Below are positions 1-7,725 of a stretch of 64,000 nt of DNA, one piece after another. Source of the DNA: Symmachiella dynata (GTDB lineage Bacteria; Planctomycetota; Planctomycetia; Planctomycetales; Planctomycetaceae). Positions within the stretch are counted from its first letter, which is position 1. Each line of letters opens with the position of its first letter. Made by a program: the position numbers and the translations under genes. The DNA is taken from the NCBI RefSeq assembly GCF_007747995.1, contig NZ_CP036276.1, forward strand, positions 5,570,001 through 5,634,000, in the 5' to 3' direction. The notes below the pieces were generated by a model that was not told the origin of the DNA, searched no databases, and saw only the letters and a program-made list of their open reading frames with translations.

Positions 1-1041
1 CTCAGTGGCGAGGGTGAAGCTACCGTCGGCGAAAATTACGTGTTACGACTCGACACCCGCGATGGATTGGCCGTGTCCAATTGGACGGTCGATTGGGGTG
101 ACGGCACGGTTCAGAATATCGCTGGCAATCCCACATATCTGACGCACACTTACCAGAACAGCGGCCGGCAACATACGATCACAGCAACGGCGGCAAACGG
201 CGGCACGCAATATGGCTCGGTGTCACACAGCGTCGATGTCGAAGTCGTAGAAGTCAACTTCGACCAACGCCCCATTCGTTCGTACGCTGGGAATCAAGAC
301 GCCAAGGGCGATGCTTCGGTAGAAAAAGACGGAAACGCAGTCCGCCTGGACGGAAACGTCTGGAAACGTATCAGCATGCCGATGACGATCACCAGCGAAA
401 CGGTGTTGGAATTCGACTTGCGGATCCTGCGTGAAGGAGAAATTCACGGCATCGGATTTGACAACGATTGGTACCACAGCTCTGCACGTACGTTCCAGCT
501 ACGTGGAACCGATACCTGGGGACGACAAGATTTTCGCACGTCCTCGAACACCAATGGCACCGTGCACTACGTCATCCCCATCGGGGAATTCTACCAGGGA
601 TACGTGAAGTATCTGTTCTTCGTCAATGATGAAGATGTTTCCAGACCCCGCTCAGAAGTCGTCTTTTCCAACATCCGCGTTTACGAACATGGGCCTGCAC
701 CGCAGGAACCTGCCGAGAGCGCCGCGCCGGGAGCGAGCCCGCAACTGGTCGCTGCCGATCCTCTTATTCCCCCGTCAAACGGTCTCGCTGCAATCCTCGC
801 GGAAGTCGACGAGCAATTGATGCAGGTAGAAAACTATGGCCAAGCGACTGCTGCGGAATTCACAAAACCTGTCTCAGTCTCCACGCTAACTCATTCAATG
901 AATCAGCAGTCATTTTCGACGTTCGAATCATGGCCCGTATCACAGAGTTCTCTCGGTAGCTCTTTGCTCTCATCTTCCATCGCGGATGAGCTGGCAGCGA
1001 ACGAACTATTTTTCGCTCTATACGATGGGATGCTGGATTGA
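1..1041 (+). CDS. C-terminal part of a PKD-repeat surface/secreted protein (5' truncated)
   Basis: The reading frame is open from base 1, so the start lies outside the window; a GTG at 40 is internal. The first ~60 visible residues carry a PKD-type repeat (W-T-V-D-W-G-D-G-T, then an H-T-Y core), a beta-sandwich common in large planctomycete surface proteins. Residues ~85-230 read as a carbohydrate-binding-like beta domain (WKRISMPMTI, LEFDLRI, IHGIGFDNDWY). A Ser/Ala/Pro-rich tail follows with no sorting motif. An extracellular adhesive or polysaccharide-binding role is inference. A strong hairpin terminator follows at 1114. Confidence 0.8.
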   Translation, partial: LSGEGEATVGENYVLRLDTRDGLAVSNWTVDWGDGTVQNIAGNPTYLTHTYQNSGRQHTITATAANGGTQYGSVSHSVDVEVVEVNFDQRPIRSYAGNQDAKGDASVEKDGNAVRLDGNVWKRISMPMTITSETVLEFDLRILREGEIHGIGFDNDWYHSSARTFQLRGTDTWGRQDFRTSSNTNGTVHYVIPIGEFYQGYVKYLFFVNDEDVSRPRSEVVFSNIRVYEHGPAPQEPAESAAPGASPQLVAADPLIPPSNGLAAILAEVDEQLMQVENYGQATAAEFTKPVSVSTLTHSMNQQSFSTFESWPVSQSSLGSSLLSSSIADELAANELFFALYDGMLD

Positions 1042-1113
1042 GGCGACAGCCCGATTGAAATCAAGCACCAGCACGGACCAGTTCAATTGCTCTGACCAAT
1101 TCATCAAAGACGA

Positions 1114-1151
1114 AAAAAGGCCACCCGGTCGAATGCTCGGGTGGCCTTTTT
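1114..1151. terminator. Bidirectional rho-independent terminator
   Basis: A 14-bp perfect stem (arms 1114-1127 and 1138-1151) contains GGCCACCCG and is flanked by A and T runs on both sides. It sits between the convergent genes ending at 1041 (plus) and 1172 (minus), so it can serve both. Confidence 0.9.
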
Positions 1152-1171
1152 CAATTTTTATGTCGTGGGAA

Positions 1172-1966
1172 CTACGCGGCTTTGCGAGTTTTTCGGCGAC
1201 GCCAGCCGTAGCCGACAAGCCCCATCGCTCCGATTCCCAGCAAGACAAAACTGGAAGGTTCGGGAACCACTCCAGGAGCCCCTGATGGCTTTTCGGTGCC
1301 GTAGATCGTGACCCAATCCCAGCCCCGCCCGTCGGTGGTTTTGGAATAGTCATCGTATTGCTGCAATCGAAACGTCACCGTCGACAGCGAACCGTTGCCA
1401 CCAGCTAGGTTTAAAGCTTGGGCGATCGCGGCATCGACGGAACTGATTTCAACGCCATACCAATTCGAGTTACTCTCACCGGCGCTCGGCGTCCAAATCG
1501 GCACAAAGTTCTCACCATCAACACTCACGGCCACGCCGTCCGCATTCGAGTGATCGACAAACGGATTCAGTTGCCCAGCATTTTGGTCGCCGCTCCCGCC
1601 CACTCGATCTTCGTCTACTGCGAATCCGTGAACTTCGTCGTTATAGGATCGGTGGTTAAACGTAACACGAATATTTTCCCAATCCTCCAGGTTTAAGACG
1701 AGATCCGCTTCATTGAGGTTGTATCTGCCATTGGCATCCACATCCATCAACAACCCGCCACCATAGAGCCTGACTCGGCCGTCATTTGTACTGGAGTTGG
1801 TCGTAAACGGGGCAATCGAGTCCCCGCTCGTCGGACCGGTGTACAGCTCCCCCATTCCATGTCCGATAAAATTATCCATGAATAACATGGACTCGGCGTG
1901 AGCAACGGATGAACTAGCGATGACCGCCAATGCCCCGACTGCCAAAACTCTTGTAAACCCCATCAT
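1172..1966 (-). CDS. PEP-CTERM sorting domain protein
   Basis: 264-residue exported protein. The signal peptide (MMGFTRVLAVGALAVIA) ends near SVAHAES. The C-terminus has the VPEPSS motif, a hydrophobic helix (FVLLGIGAMGLVGYG) and a basic RRRK tail, the PEP-CTERM arrangement recognised by exosortase. The middle is a beta-rich domain without a clear family match. I start at the ATG at 1966 because a GGGGAGAG ribosome site precedes it; upstream in-frame starts lack one. The gene after it on the same strand (2282-3052) also encodes a PEP-CTERM protein with a near-identical tail. Substrate and role are unknown. Confidence 0.85.
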   Translation of the reverse strand: MMGFTRVLAVGALAVIASSSVAHAESMLFMDNFIGHGMGELYTGPTSGDSIAPFTTNSSTNDGRVRLYGGGLLMDVDANGRYNLNEADLVLNLEDWENIRVTFNHRSYNDEVHGFAVDEDRVGGSGDQNAGQLNPFVDHSNADGVAVSVDGENFVPIWTPSAGESNSNWYGVEISSVDAAIAQALNLAGGNGSLSTVTFRLQQYDDYSKTTDGRGWDWVTIYGTEKPSGAPGVVPEPSSFVLLGIGAMGLVGYGWRRRKTRKAA

Positions 1967-2214
1967 TTGATGTCTCTCCCCGGCCCGACTACTTATCGTT
2001 TCGAATGGTGTCAATAATATCTGAATTGGACTTGCGAGCTGAGCGGCCCATCCATCCTTTGATGGTATATCTCGCATAACCCCTAGAACTGCCCCGTTCC
2101 AGACATTCAGAATAATCACATTGCTAAGCGATGACCAGAAAAAAAACGTAGAATTCTTATGAATTTAGGAAATAAGGGCAAACCCTGATGCGATGCATCT
2201 TGTCGTCAAGCCAT

Positions 2215-2245
2215 AAAAAAACGCCCCGGTAGATTACCGAGGCGG
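2215..2245 (-). terminator. Terminator of the second PEP-CTERM gene
   Basis: Read on the minus strand, a 9-bp GC-rich stem with one mismatch (arms 2222-2230 and 2236-2244) is followed by seven or more T. It lies 37 bp past the stop of the gene at 2282 and shows the two PEP-CTERM genes are separate transcription units. Confidence 0.85.
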
Positions 2246-2281
2246 TTTAAGTGTTTTCAACTGTTGTTCGCAGTGCTCAGA

Positions 2282-3052
2282 TCAGCCGTTTTGCGGCTTC
2301 AGCAGCCGTCTCCGGCGGCGAACAAAGGCCCCCAGACCGACAGCCCCAATGCCCAATAAGACGAAACTACTCGGCTCAGGGACGGCTGGCAGGGCATCTT
2401 GCGGAATCCCGGGCAAAAAACTCGGTTCCAGCAAGCTCGTGCCGTACTGAAAGCGGACATTGCCAATACGATCGAGGGAAAAGCCGGGCGGAAGCGATGA
2501 GAGTGTGAATACAGCGGAATTCTTGATCAATCCGCCGGTATTTCGAATCCCACCATTCCCGGTGGCGGGGTTGTCACCTGCTGAGGCAATGCCGTATTGC
2601 AAGCCACCAGGGCTGACTGGCCCAGCTAGATTCTGGCCGCCAATGATGTCCCAGCGGCCGAAGACGCCCATTCCCGTGCTGCTAATACCGTACGATTGGC
2701 CGTCCGGCAGTGCGCCACTACCGATGCCTTGACGATAAGCCCACTCGCCGCCGACATCGCTGGTCGCCCTGTCGTAAATGATGCTGCTGCCAGCTCCCAC
2801 ACGTGCGGAATCCGCTGAGAGTGAGGGATTTCCGAGAATATCGAAATACAAGGCTGTCAGCACATCCACCGGCACCAGTGTGTCGAATGCCGAAGTGTTG
2901 GTCAGTGTCACTTGGAGATTACCGCCCACGACGTCGAAATCCGCTTGCGCAGCGCGTGTTCCTTGCGAAAACATGAACGATTCCGCCTGGGCGCTTGAGC
3001 CCAGCAATCCAAGTGCAACGACTGCAATCAGGAATCTACTCAACACCGACAT
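2282..3052 (-). CDS. PEP-CTERM sorting domain protein
   Basis: About 257 residues: signal peptide (SVLSRFLIAVVALGLLG, cleavage near SAQAES), an unrecognised beta-rich middle and a C-terminal PEP-CTERM signal (VPEPSSFVLLGIG, then RRRRR). The start is ambiguous. The ATG at 3052 directly abuts AAAAGGAG with zero spacing, whereas the in-frame GTG six bases later (3046) has ideal spacing, so initiation may be at GTG. The tail matches the neighbour at 1172 residue for residue over VPEPSSFVLLGIGA, suggesting the same exosortase sorts both. No exosortase gene is in the window. Confidence 0.82.
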   Translation of the reverse strand: MSVLSRFLIAVVALGLLGSSAQAESFMFSQGTRAAQADFDVVGGNLQVTLTNTSAFDTLVPVDVLTALYFDILGNPSLSADSARVGAGSSIIYDRATSDVGGEWAYRQGIGSGALPDGQSYGISSTGMGVFGRWDIIGGQNLAGPVSPGGLQYGIASAGDNPATGNGGIRNTGGLIKNSAVFTLSSLPPGFSLDRIGNVRFQYGTSLLEPSFLPGIPQDALPAVPEPSSFVLLGIGAVGLGAFVRRRRRLLKPQNG

Positions 3053-3455
3053 CTCCTTTTGTGACCACCGCAGTTGCTGAATCAAATTGTGACTTCGCGA
3101 CCAGAGGAATTGCAAAAACGGACGACCTACACTCAAATTCGCATTCCACGCAACGGTGGTCAATCAAAAAAAATTCGACTCTCTTGCTTCTTCGAAATGC
3201 GTTGCCACAAGCGACAGGTTTTGCGGGTCCTACCCAAAAAAATGATCCGCGCGATCTTACGCTCCATAGCGGTCGCATGAATTATCAAGCCTCAATCCCT
3301 CTCCCCCCAAGCGAGACGATGTGATAGCGTTGATATCGGCAGAGATTCGCAGCCGTCCGCACTTGAATACCCCAAGGCCCCACTGGGTATCTCAAAACCG
3401 TTCCATCGCCCACGCAGCTCCACCTAGCCGCCCATTGAATCAAGGATGACACACA
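3053..3455. other. Intergenic region, no gene seen
   Basis: 403 bp between the divergent PEP-CTERM gene and the YdjM-like gene. Short open frames exist in several phases but none has a ribosome site or recognisable product. It should hold promoters for both neighbours; no consensus boxes stand out. Confidence 0.4.
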
Positions 3456-4163
3456 ATGGCCAATTTTCGCGGACACGTCACGACCAGCGGTGTACTGGGC
3501 GTTGGTTACGGAGTGGGCGCCACAATGCTCGGTGGATTCACGCCCATGCAAGGCGCCCTCGCCGGCTGCCTGACTGCTGTTGGCGGCATGCTGCCTGATT
3601 TGGACTTAGAAAACAGCACGCCTTCCCGCGAGCTGTTCGCCTTAACCGCTGCCGTCGCTCCTTTGGTCTTAATGCCAAGGCTGATGCACTGGGGAGGCGG
3701 ATACGAAGGGGCGATGTTTCTCGCGGTCGTGATCTATCTTGTTGTCCGCTATCTGGGCGCCACCATCGTCGGCAAACTGACGGTCCACCGCGGTATGTTC
3801 CACAGTATTCCCGCGTTATTCATCGTCGCAGAACTCGTCTTTTTGGGATACCGCAGCGACCAGGCCAGCACGCGATTCTTGATGGCCGGAGCCGTGGCTG
3901 TTGGGTTTTTATCGCACTTAATTCTCGATGAGATCTTTAGCGTTCAATTTACAGGAATACGCTTCAAACTCGCCAAATCAGCCGGTAGCGCGCTCAAGTT
4001 CATGGGCTCTAATGTATTCGCAAACCTGTTTTCCTATGCGCTGTTGTGCGCGCTGACTTATGGCGTGTTGATCGAAGGAGGCTGGATGCGGTCTCCCGTG
4101 GCTGACGAGGGTCGCGGACTGTTTCAACAAGTCCAACGGGCCGCCGAATCGTTGAGGCGCTAA
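3456..4163 (+). CDS. YdjM/DUF457-family membrane-bound metal-dependent hydrolase
   Basis: 235-residue polytopic membrane protein of the YdjM (LexA-binding, membrane-bound hydrolase) family. Family motifs are present: H7 near the N-terminus, GGMLPDLD at ~45-52, HRGMFHS at ~113-119 and SHLILDE at ~152-158; these His/Asp residues are the presumed metal ligands. Six or so hydrophobic segments lie between them. The ATG has AAGGATGA upstream. The family is thought to act on phospholipids or small inner-membrane substrates, but no member here has a proven reaction. No close operon partner. Confidence 0.82.
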   Translation: MANFRGHVTTSGVLGVGYGVGATMLGGFTPMQGALAGCLTAVGGMLPDLDLENSTPSRELFALTAAVAPLVLMPRLMHWGGGYEGAMFLAVVIYLVVRYLGATIVGKLTVHRGMFHSIPALFIVAELVFLGYRSDQASTRFLMAGAVAVGFLSHLILDEIFSVQFTGIRFKLAKSAGSALKFMGSNVFANLFSYALLCALTYGVLIEGGWMRSPVADEGRGLFQQVQRAAESLRR

Positions 4164-4298
4164 ACGGCCAAACCGCCGGCGCGACAATTCCAATTGACCC
4201 ATCGCCGATAGCCGGGTATTCTCCCGCTCCTCTCAGCTCCCAAGCACAAGCCATCTCAATTCGCGATCAGTCTGCCGCTCTCAATTCGGCGACCGGGA

Positions 4299-5441
4299 AT
4301 GTTCGTAACTGCGGAACATCCGCCGTTCGGAAGGGAATCCGTCACCGTGACCGATCACAAATCAATCCAACGAAAATTTTCACTGCGACTCGACGATGCG
4401 CGCGTCTGGGCCGTGCTCTGCAGTGCCATCATCGCCATGTCCCACATCGCGTTTGCCAGCGAACCGGTGCCGAAACCATCGACGCCCCATGTGCTGGAAT
4501 CGGGACTATTGCTGTTGGACAACGGCAAAATCATCAAAGGTCGCATCTCGCATGGCGGCGGTGAATATCGCGTCCAGAAATCCCGCGGCGAAATGTTTGT
4601 CCCCGACAATATGGTCCGTCACGTCTGCTCGGATCTGCACGATGCCTACGCCAAAAAACGGGCGGATATTGATCAACCGACCGCTGCGGATCATGTGGTC
4701 CTGGCGCGGTGGTGTATTAGCTACAACCTGCTCACGGAAGCACAACGAGAACTCAACGATGCCGTCGCCTTAGAACCGGGACGTATCCAATCGCGGCGCA
4801 TGCTGCGACGGCTTGACGCCTTGTTGGGGGAATCGCCGGACGCGCTTGAAGACGACCACGCCACGAGTCGCCGTAAATTTGCGGGACTGGATTACGAAGC
4901 CGAATCGTTGGGGGGATTGTCGCGAGAAAACGCACAACGCTTCACGGCGAGAATTCAACCAATTTTAATGAACACGTGTGCCAACGCGCATTGCCATGCC
5001 GAATCGACATCGGACAACGATTTCAGTTTGCTCCGTATCAAAGTTGGAAAATATTCGTCGCGAGTGGGAACGCAGCGCAACTTGGCCGCCGTGCTCAAGC
5101 AGGTTGACTTCAAGAATCCCCAAACGAGCCCCCTGCTGAAGAGAATGGACGACAATCATCACGGCTCCCGACTCCTGTTCCGTGGCCGCAGTGGACACCT
5201 GCAACAGCAGGAAATCCGCAAGTGGGTGTCGAGCGTCGCCGCCGGCAAAGGGGGCCGCGCATTGGCCAAACAGGATTTGCAACAACAGATCAAAAAGACC
5301 TTAACCGGGGAATCGCTGGCATCTCCCCGGGCGGAAGTCGCCACGCAAATGGAACGTGAAAAGGCGAAAATCCGCAAACGAATCAACGACACGGCCGATG
5401 CGTTTGATCCGACCCGCTTTAATCAAACGATTCGTCGCTAA
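4299..5441 (+). CDS. Secreted planctomycete protein with CxxxCH motif, function unknown
   Basis: Up to 380 residues. A hydrophobic stretch (VWAVLCSAIIAMSHIAFA) marks a signal peptide, but from the ATG at 4299 it would have a long N-region; the GTG at 4347 has AAGGGA upstream and gives a more normal leader, so it may be the true start. After it comes a small beta domain (LLLDNGKIIKGRI), a TPR-like helical pair (residues ~130-170) and a region with C-A-N-A-H-C-H, resembling a haem motif but with three residues between the cysteines. The C-terminus is charged and helical. Periplasmic location is inferred. Confidence 0.7.
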   Translation: MFVTAEHPPFGRESVTVTDHKSIQRKFSLRLDDARVWAVLCSAIIAMSHIAFASEPVPKPSTPHVLESGLLLLDNGKIIKGRISHGGGEYRVQKSRGEMFVPDNMVRHVCSDLHDAYAKKRADIDQPTAADHVVLARWCISYNLLTEAQRELNDAVALEPGRIQSRRMLRRLDALLGESPDALEDDHATSRRKFAGLDYEAESLGGLSRENAQRFTARIQPILMNTCANAHCHAESTSDNDFSLLRIKVGKYSSRVGTQRNLAAVLKQVDFKNPQTSPLLKRMDDNHHGSRLLFRGRSGHLQQQEIRKWVSSVAAGKGGRALAKQDLQQQIKKTLTGESLASPRAEVATQMEREKAKIRKRINDTADAFDPTRFNQTIRR

Positions 5442-5488
5442 AAGCTCTCGCCTCGGTTGCGCAGGCAAAGCACAGACGAACAAAATCG

Positions 5489-6130
5489 CTACGACAAACC
5501 AAGGTTCTCGAAGTTCAGGTCGCGTAGCAACGACGACTCGGCCGCTTGCTTGAGTTTGCTCACCACAAAATGTTTGTGATTGGCGACCGCTTGCTCGGAA
5601 ATTCTCAGCCGCTGTGCCGCTTCTTTATTCGGCAATCCGAGCACGAACAGCAGCTCCATGCACATCATCCGCTCGTATTCGCCTTTTTCTTTCCAAGAGG
5701 CGATCATCGATTCCAATGTCTCTCTCAGGAACGCCTCTTCGACCGAACGCCGTTCGCCGCTGCGGGCAATGCTCGATGCCATCCGGACATTGGCGCGCGG
5801 CTCAGCAGCCGGCGCGCTGGTCTCGGTGGAGGCCATGAGCGGGATCGTCGGACGTCGCCCTTCGCGCCGCAGCGTGTCGGTCAGCTTGTGAGCGGCAATC
5901 GCAAACAGATAGCTTTCCAGCGGCGTCTTGTCGTTGTAGTTGGGCAGGCTGACCACGAACCCCAAGAACGCCTCCTGCACGACATCTTCACTCACGGCCC
6001 GTTTGCCGAGACGGCTCATCACAAATGCCAACAATCGGCCTTCGTAGCGAGCAATCAACTCCTCCCACGCCTGGGAGTCTCCCTGGCGGATGCGTTGAAC
6101 AAGCAATCGATCCGTTTCGTCAACCGGCAT
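5489..6130 (-). CDS. RNA polymerase sigma-70 family (ECF-like) sigma factor
   Basis: 213 residues with sigma region 2 (ARYEGRLLAFVMSRLG, then SEDVVQEAFLGF and the DNA-melting segment ESYLFAIAAHKLTDTLRRE) and region 4 near the C-terminus (ELLFVLGLPNKEAAQRLRISEQAVANHKHFVVSKLKQ, shown here only as landmarks: LGLPNKEAAQRL, ISEQAVANHKH). The linker is longer than in most ECF factors and Ala/Ser-rich. The ATG at 6130 is preferred over a TTG at 6193. No anti-sigma gene is adjacent. A 74-bp repeated element lies 58 bp upstream, in the likely promoter region. Confidence 0.85.
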   Translation of the reverse strand: MPVDETDRLLVQRIRQGDSQAWEELIARYEGRLLAFVMSRLGKRAVSEDVVQEAFLGFVVSLPNYNDKTPLESYLFAIAAHKLTDTLRREGRRPTIPLMASTETSAPAAEPRANVRMASSIARSGERRSVEEAFLRETLESMIASWKEKGEYERMMCMELLFVLGLPNKEAAQRLRISEQAVANHKHFVVSKLKQAAESSLLRDLNFENLGLS

Positions 6131-6187
6131 GGGCCCTAGAAGTCCGCTAGAGATGTCACAGAAAGGGGAAGTCGCGATGAGAAGCTG

Positions 6188-6261
6188 TTTCAATTCCAGA
6201 GGGCGACTCTTTTAGAGTCTGGCACCCGCGTGCCCGCACCATGCGCCGTAAGGTTTTGAAA
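6188..6261. repeat. 74-bp intergenic element, copy 1 (TTTCAA...TTGAAA ends)
   Basis: Begins TTTCAA and ends GGTTTTGAAA; outer arms TGTTTCAA/TTGAAACA (6186-6193 and 6256-6263) are inverted repeats. It has exactly the length of two other copies at 14921 and 59369 but the most diverged interior, with an internal GACTCTTTTAGAGTC hairpin. It lies upstream of the sigma-factor gene. Confidence 0.6.
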
Positions 6262-6345
6262 CAATTTCTCGTCGCTCAGTTTTCATCCCCATCATAACGG
6301 ACCGGCAGACCTCGTTGAATAAACGGGGTTGCCCCGCTTGCAAAA

Positions 6346-7725
6346 TCAGCCTTCCAGTCCCTTCAAACGTCCGGAGCTGTCTCCCAAGGATTCCACTTCG
6401 ACTCCTTGGCGATCCAACAACGATAAAAACAGATTATTCATCGGGGTATCGTCTTCATAAACAATATGCCGCCCCGTTTGAATCGTGCCACCGGCCTTGC
6501 CGGCCAAGACGACAGGCAAGTCATTGTGATTGTGGCGATTTCCATCCCCAATGGCCGATCCGTAAACGATCGCACAGTTGTCCAACAATGTCCCTTCCCC
6601 CTCTTCGATTGATTTCAACCGCTTGAGGAAATATGCAAACTGCTGCATATGGAACAAGTTAATCTTCTTGATCTTTTCCAAAGTCTCAGGTTTGTTCTGG
6701 TGATGCGACAGGCTGTGATGCCCTTCCGGCACATCAATGAAGGGGAAACTGCGGTTGCTGCCCGCGTTGCCCACCATGAATGTCGAAATCCGCGTCAAAT
6801 CTCCTTGAAATGCCAAGACCAGCATGTCGCACATCAGGCGATAGTGTTCGCCCAAATCCTTGGGAATCCCCGCCGGAGCAGTCACACCCGCAACGGTAAT
6901 CGTCTCTCGTGTCTCGCTTTTGGCGATCCGTTGTTCGATTTCGCGGACTCCAGAGAGGTATTCGCTCAACTTCCGTTTATCTTTGCGCCCTAATTTTTTT
7001 CTCAGAGATTTTGCGTCATCCGAGACAAAATCGAGGATGCTTTTGCGTTCGCGGTTGCGACGCGCGACGCTGCCGGCGACCTCTTGGGTCGATCCGACCG
7101 AAAACAGCCGTTCGAAAACCAATCGCGGATCGATCTCCTTGGCCATCGGCGTCGATTCGCTGCGCCACGAGACGTTGGACGAATAGGCGCAGCTATAGCC
7201 TGAGTCGCAATTCCCCGCTTGGCGTCCTCGTTCCAATCCTAATTCCAAGGAAGCAAACTTCGTATGCTTGCCGACATTCTGGGCGGCGAACTGGTCGACG
7301 GAAATGCCGGCTTTGATGTCGGCGCCATCGGTCTTGCGTGGTTGGCAACCGGTTAGAAACGCAGCCCCGGACCGTGCGTGGTCTCCAGCGCCGTCGCCGT
7401 TGGCCTTAGCCTTGTCGTGGGCCAAACCGGTGAGGATGTTGACGTCGCCCCGTAGTTCTTCCAAGGGAGCCAAGATTTCCGGTAACTCAAAGTCGGTCCC
7501 GTCGGTCTTCGGCTTCCAATGCTCCATGTGCACGCCGTTGGGAACATAGAAGTAGGCTGTCCGCATGGGCGCCGCCGCGGTGGTGGCGGATGCGGTGGAT
7601 GCGGCTGTTTCTGCTTCTGCAGCGCGACCAACGGCCGGCAACATGGCATCGAACATGGGCAAAGCGATCGCCGTTCCCATGCCACGTAAAAACGTCCGAC
7701 GCGGGATATGCCAGTTCTTGCTCAT
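6346..7725 (-). CDS. DUF1552 domain protein, Tat-exported
   Basis: 459 residues with a twin-arginine leader (IPRRTFLRGMGTAIALPMFDAM) followed by the DUF1552 domain that fills the protein. DUF1552 proteins are nearly always encoded beside planctomycete-cytochrome proteins, as here: its ATG at 7725 overlaps the stop of the upstream gene by four bases, so the two are translationally coupled. A ribosome site AGGAGATAAAAA precedes the ATG. Visible landmarks are YVPNGVHMEHW, HARSGAAFLTG and VPEGHHSLSHH. Role in the periplasm is unknown; the fold is related to the DUF1501/phosphatase-like group by family convention. Confidence 0.88.
   Translation of the reverse strand: MSKNWHIPRRTFLRGMGTAIALPMFDAMLPAVGRAAEAETAASTASATTAAAPMRTAYFYVPNGVHMEHWKPKTDGTDFELPEILAPLEELRGDVNILTGLAHDKAKANGDGAGDHARSGAAFLTGCQPRKTDGADIKAGISVDQFAAQNVGKHTKFASLELGLERGRQAGNCDSGYSCAYSSNVSWRSESTPMAKEIDPRLVFERLFSVGSTQEVAGSVARRNRERKSILDFVSDDAKSLRKKLGRKDKRKLSEYLSGVREIEQRIAKSETRETITVAGVTAPAGIPKDLGEHYRLMCDMLVLAFQGDLTRISTFMVGNAGSNRSFPFIDVPEGHHSLSHHQNKPETLEKIKKINLFHMQQFAYFLKRLKSIEEGEGTLLDNCAIVYGSAIGDGNRHNHNDLPVVLAGKAGGTIQTGRHIVYEDDTPMNNLFLSLLDRQGVEVESLGDSSGRLKGLEG

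Noticed and set aside
4970-5000. Haem c attachment site in the 4299 gene
   Set aside because: The motif is CANAHCH, with three residues between the cysteines rather than two, so covalent haem attachment is doubtful.
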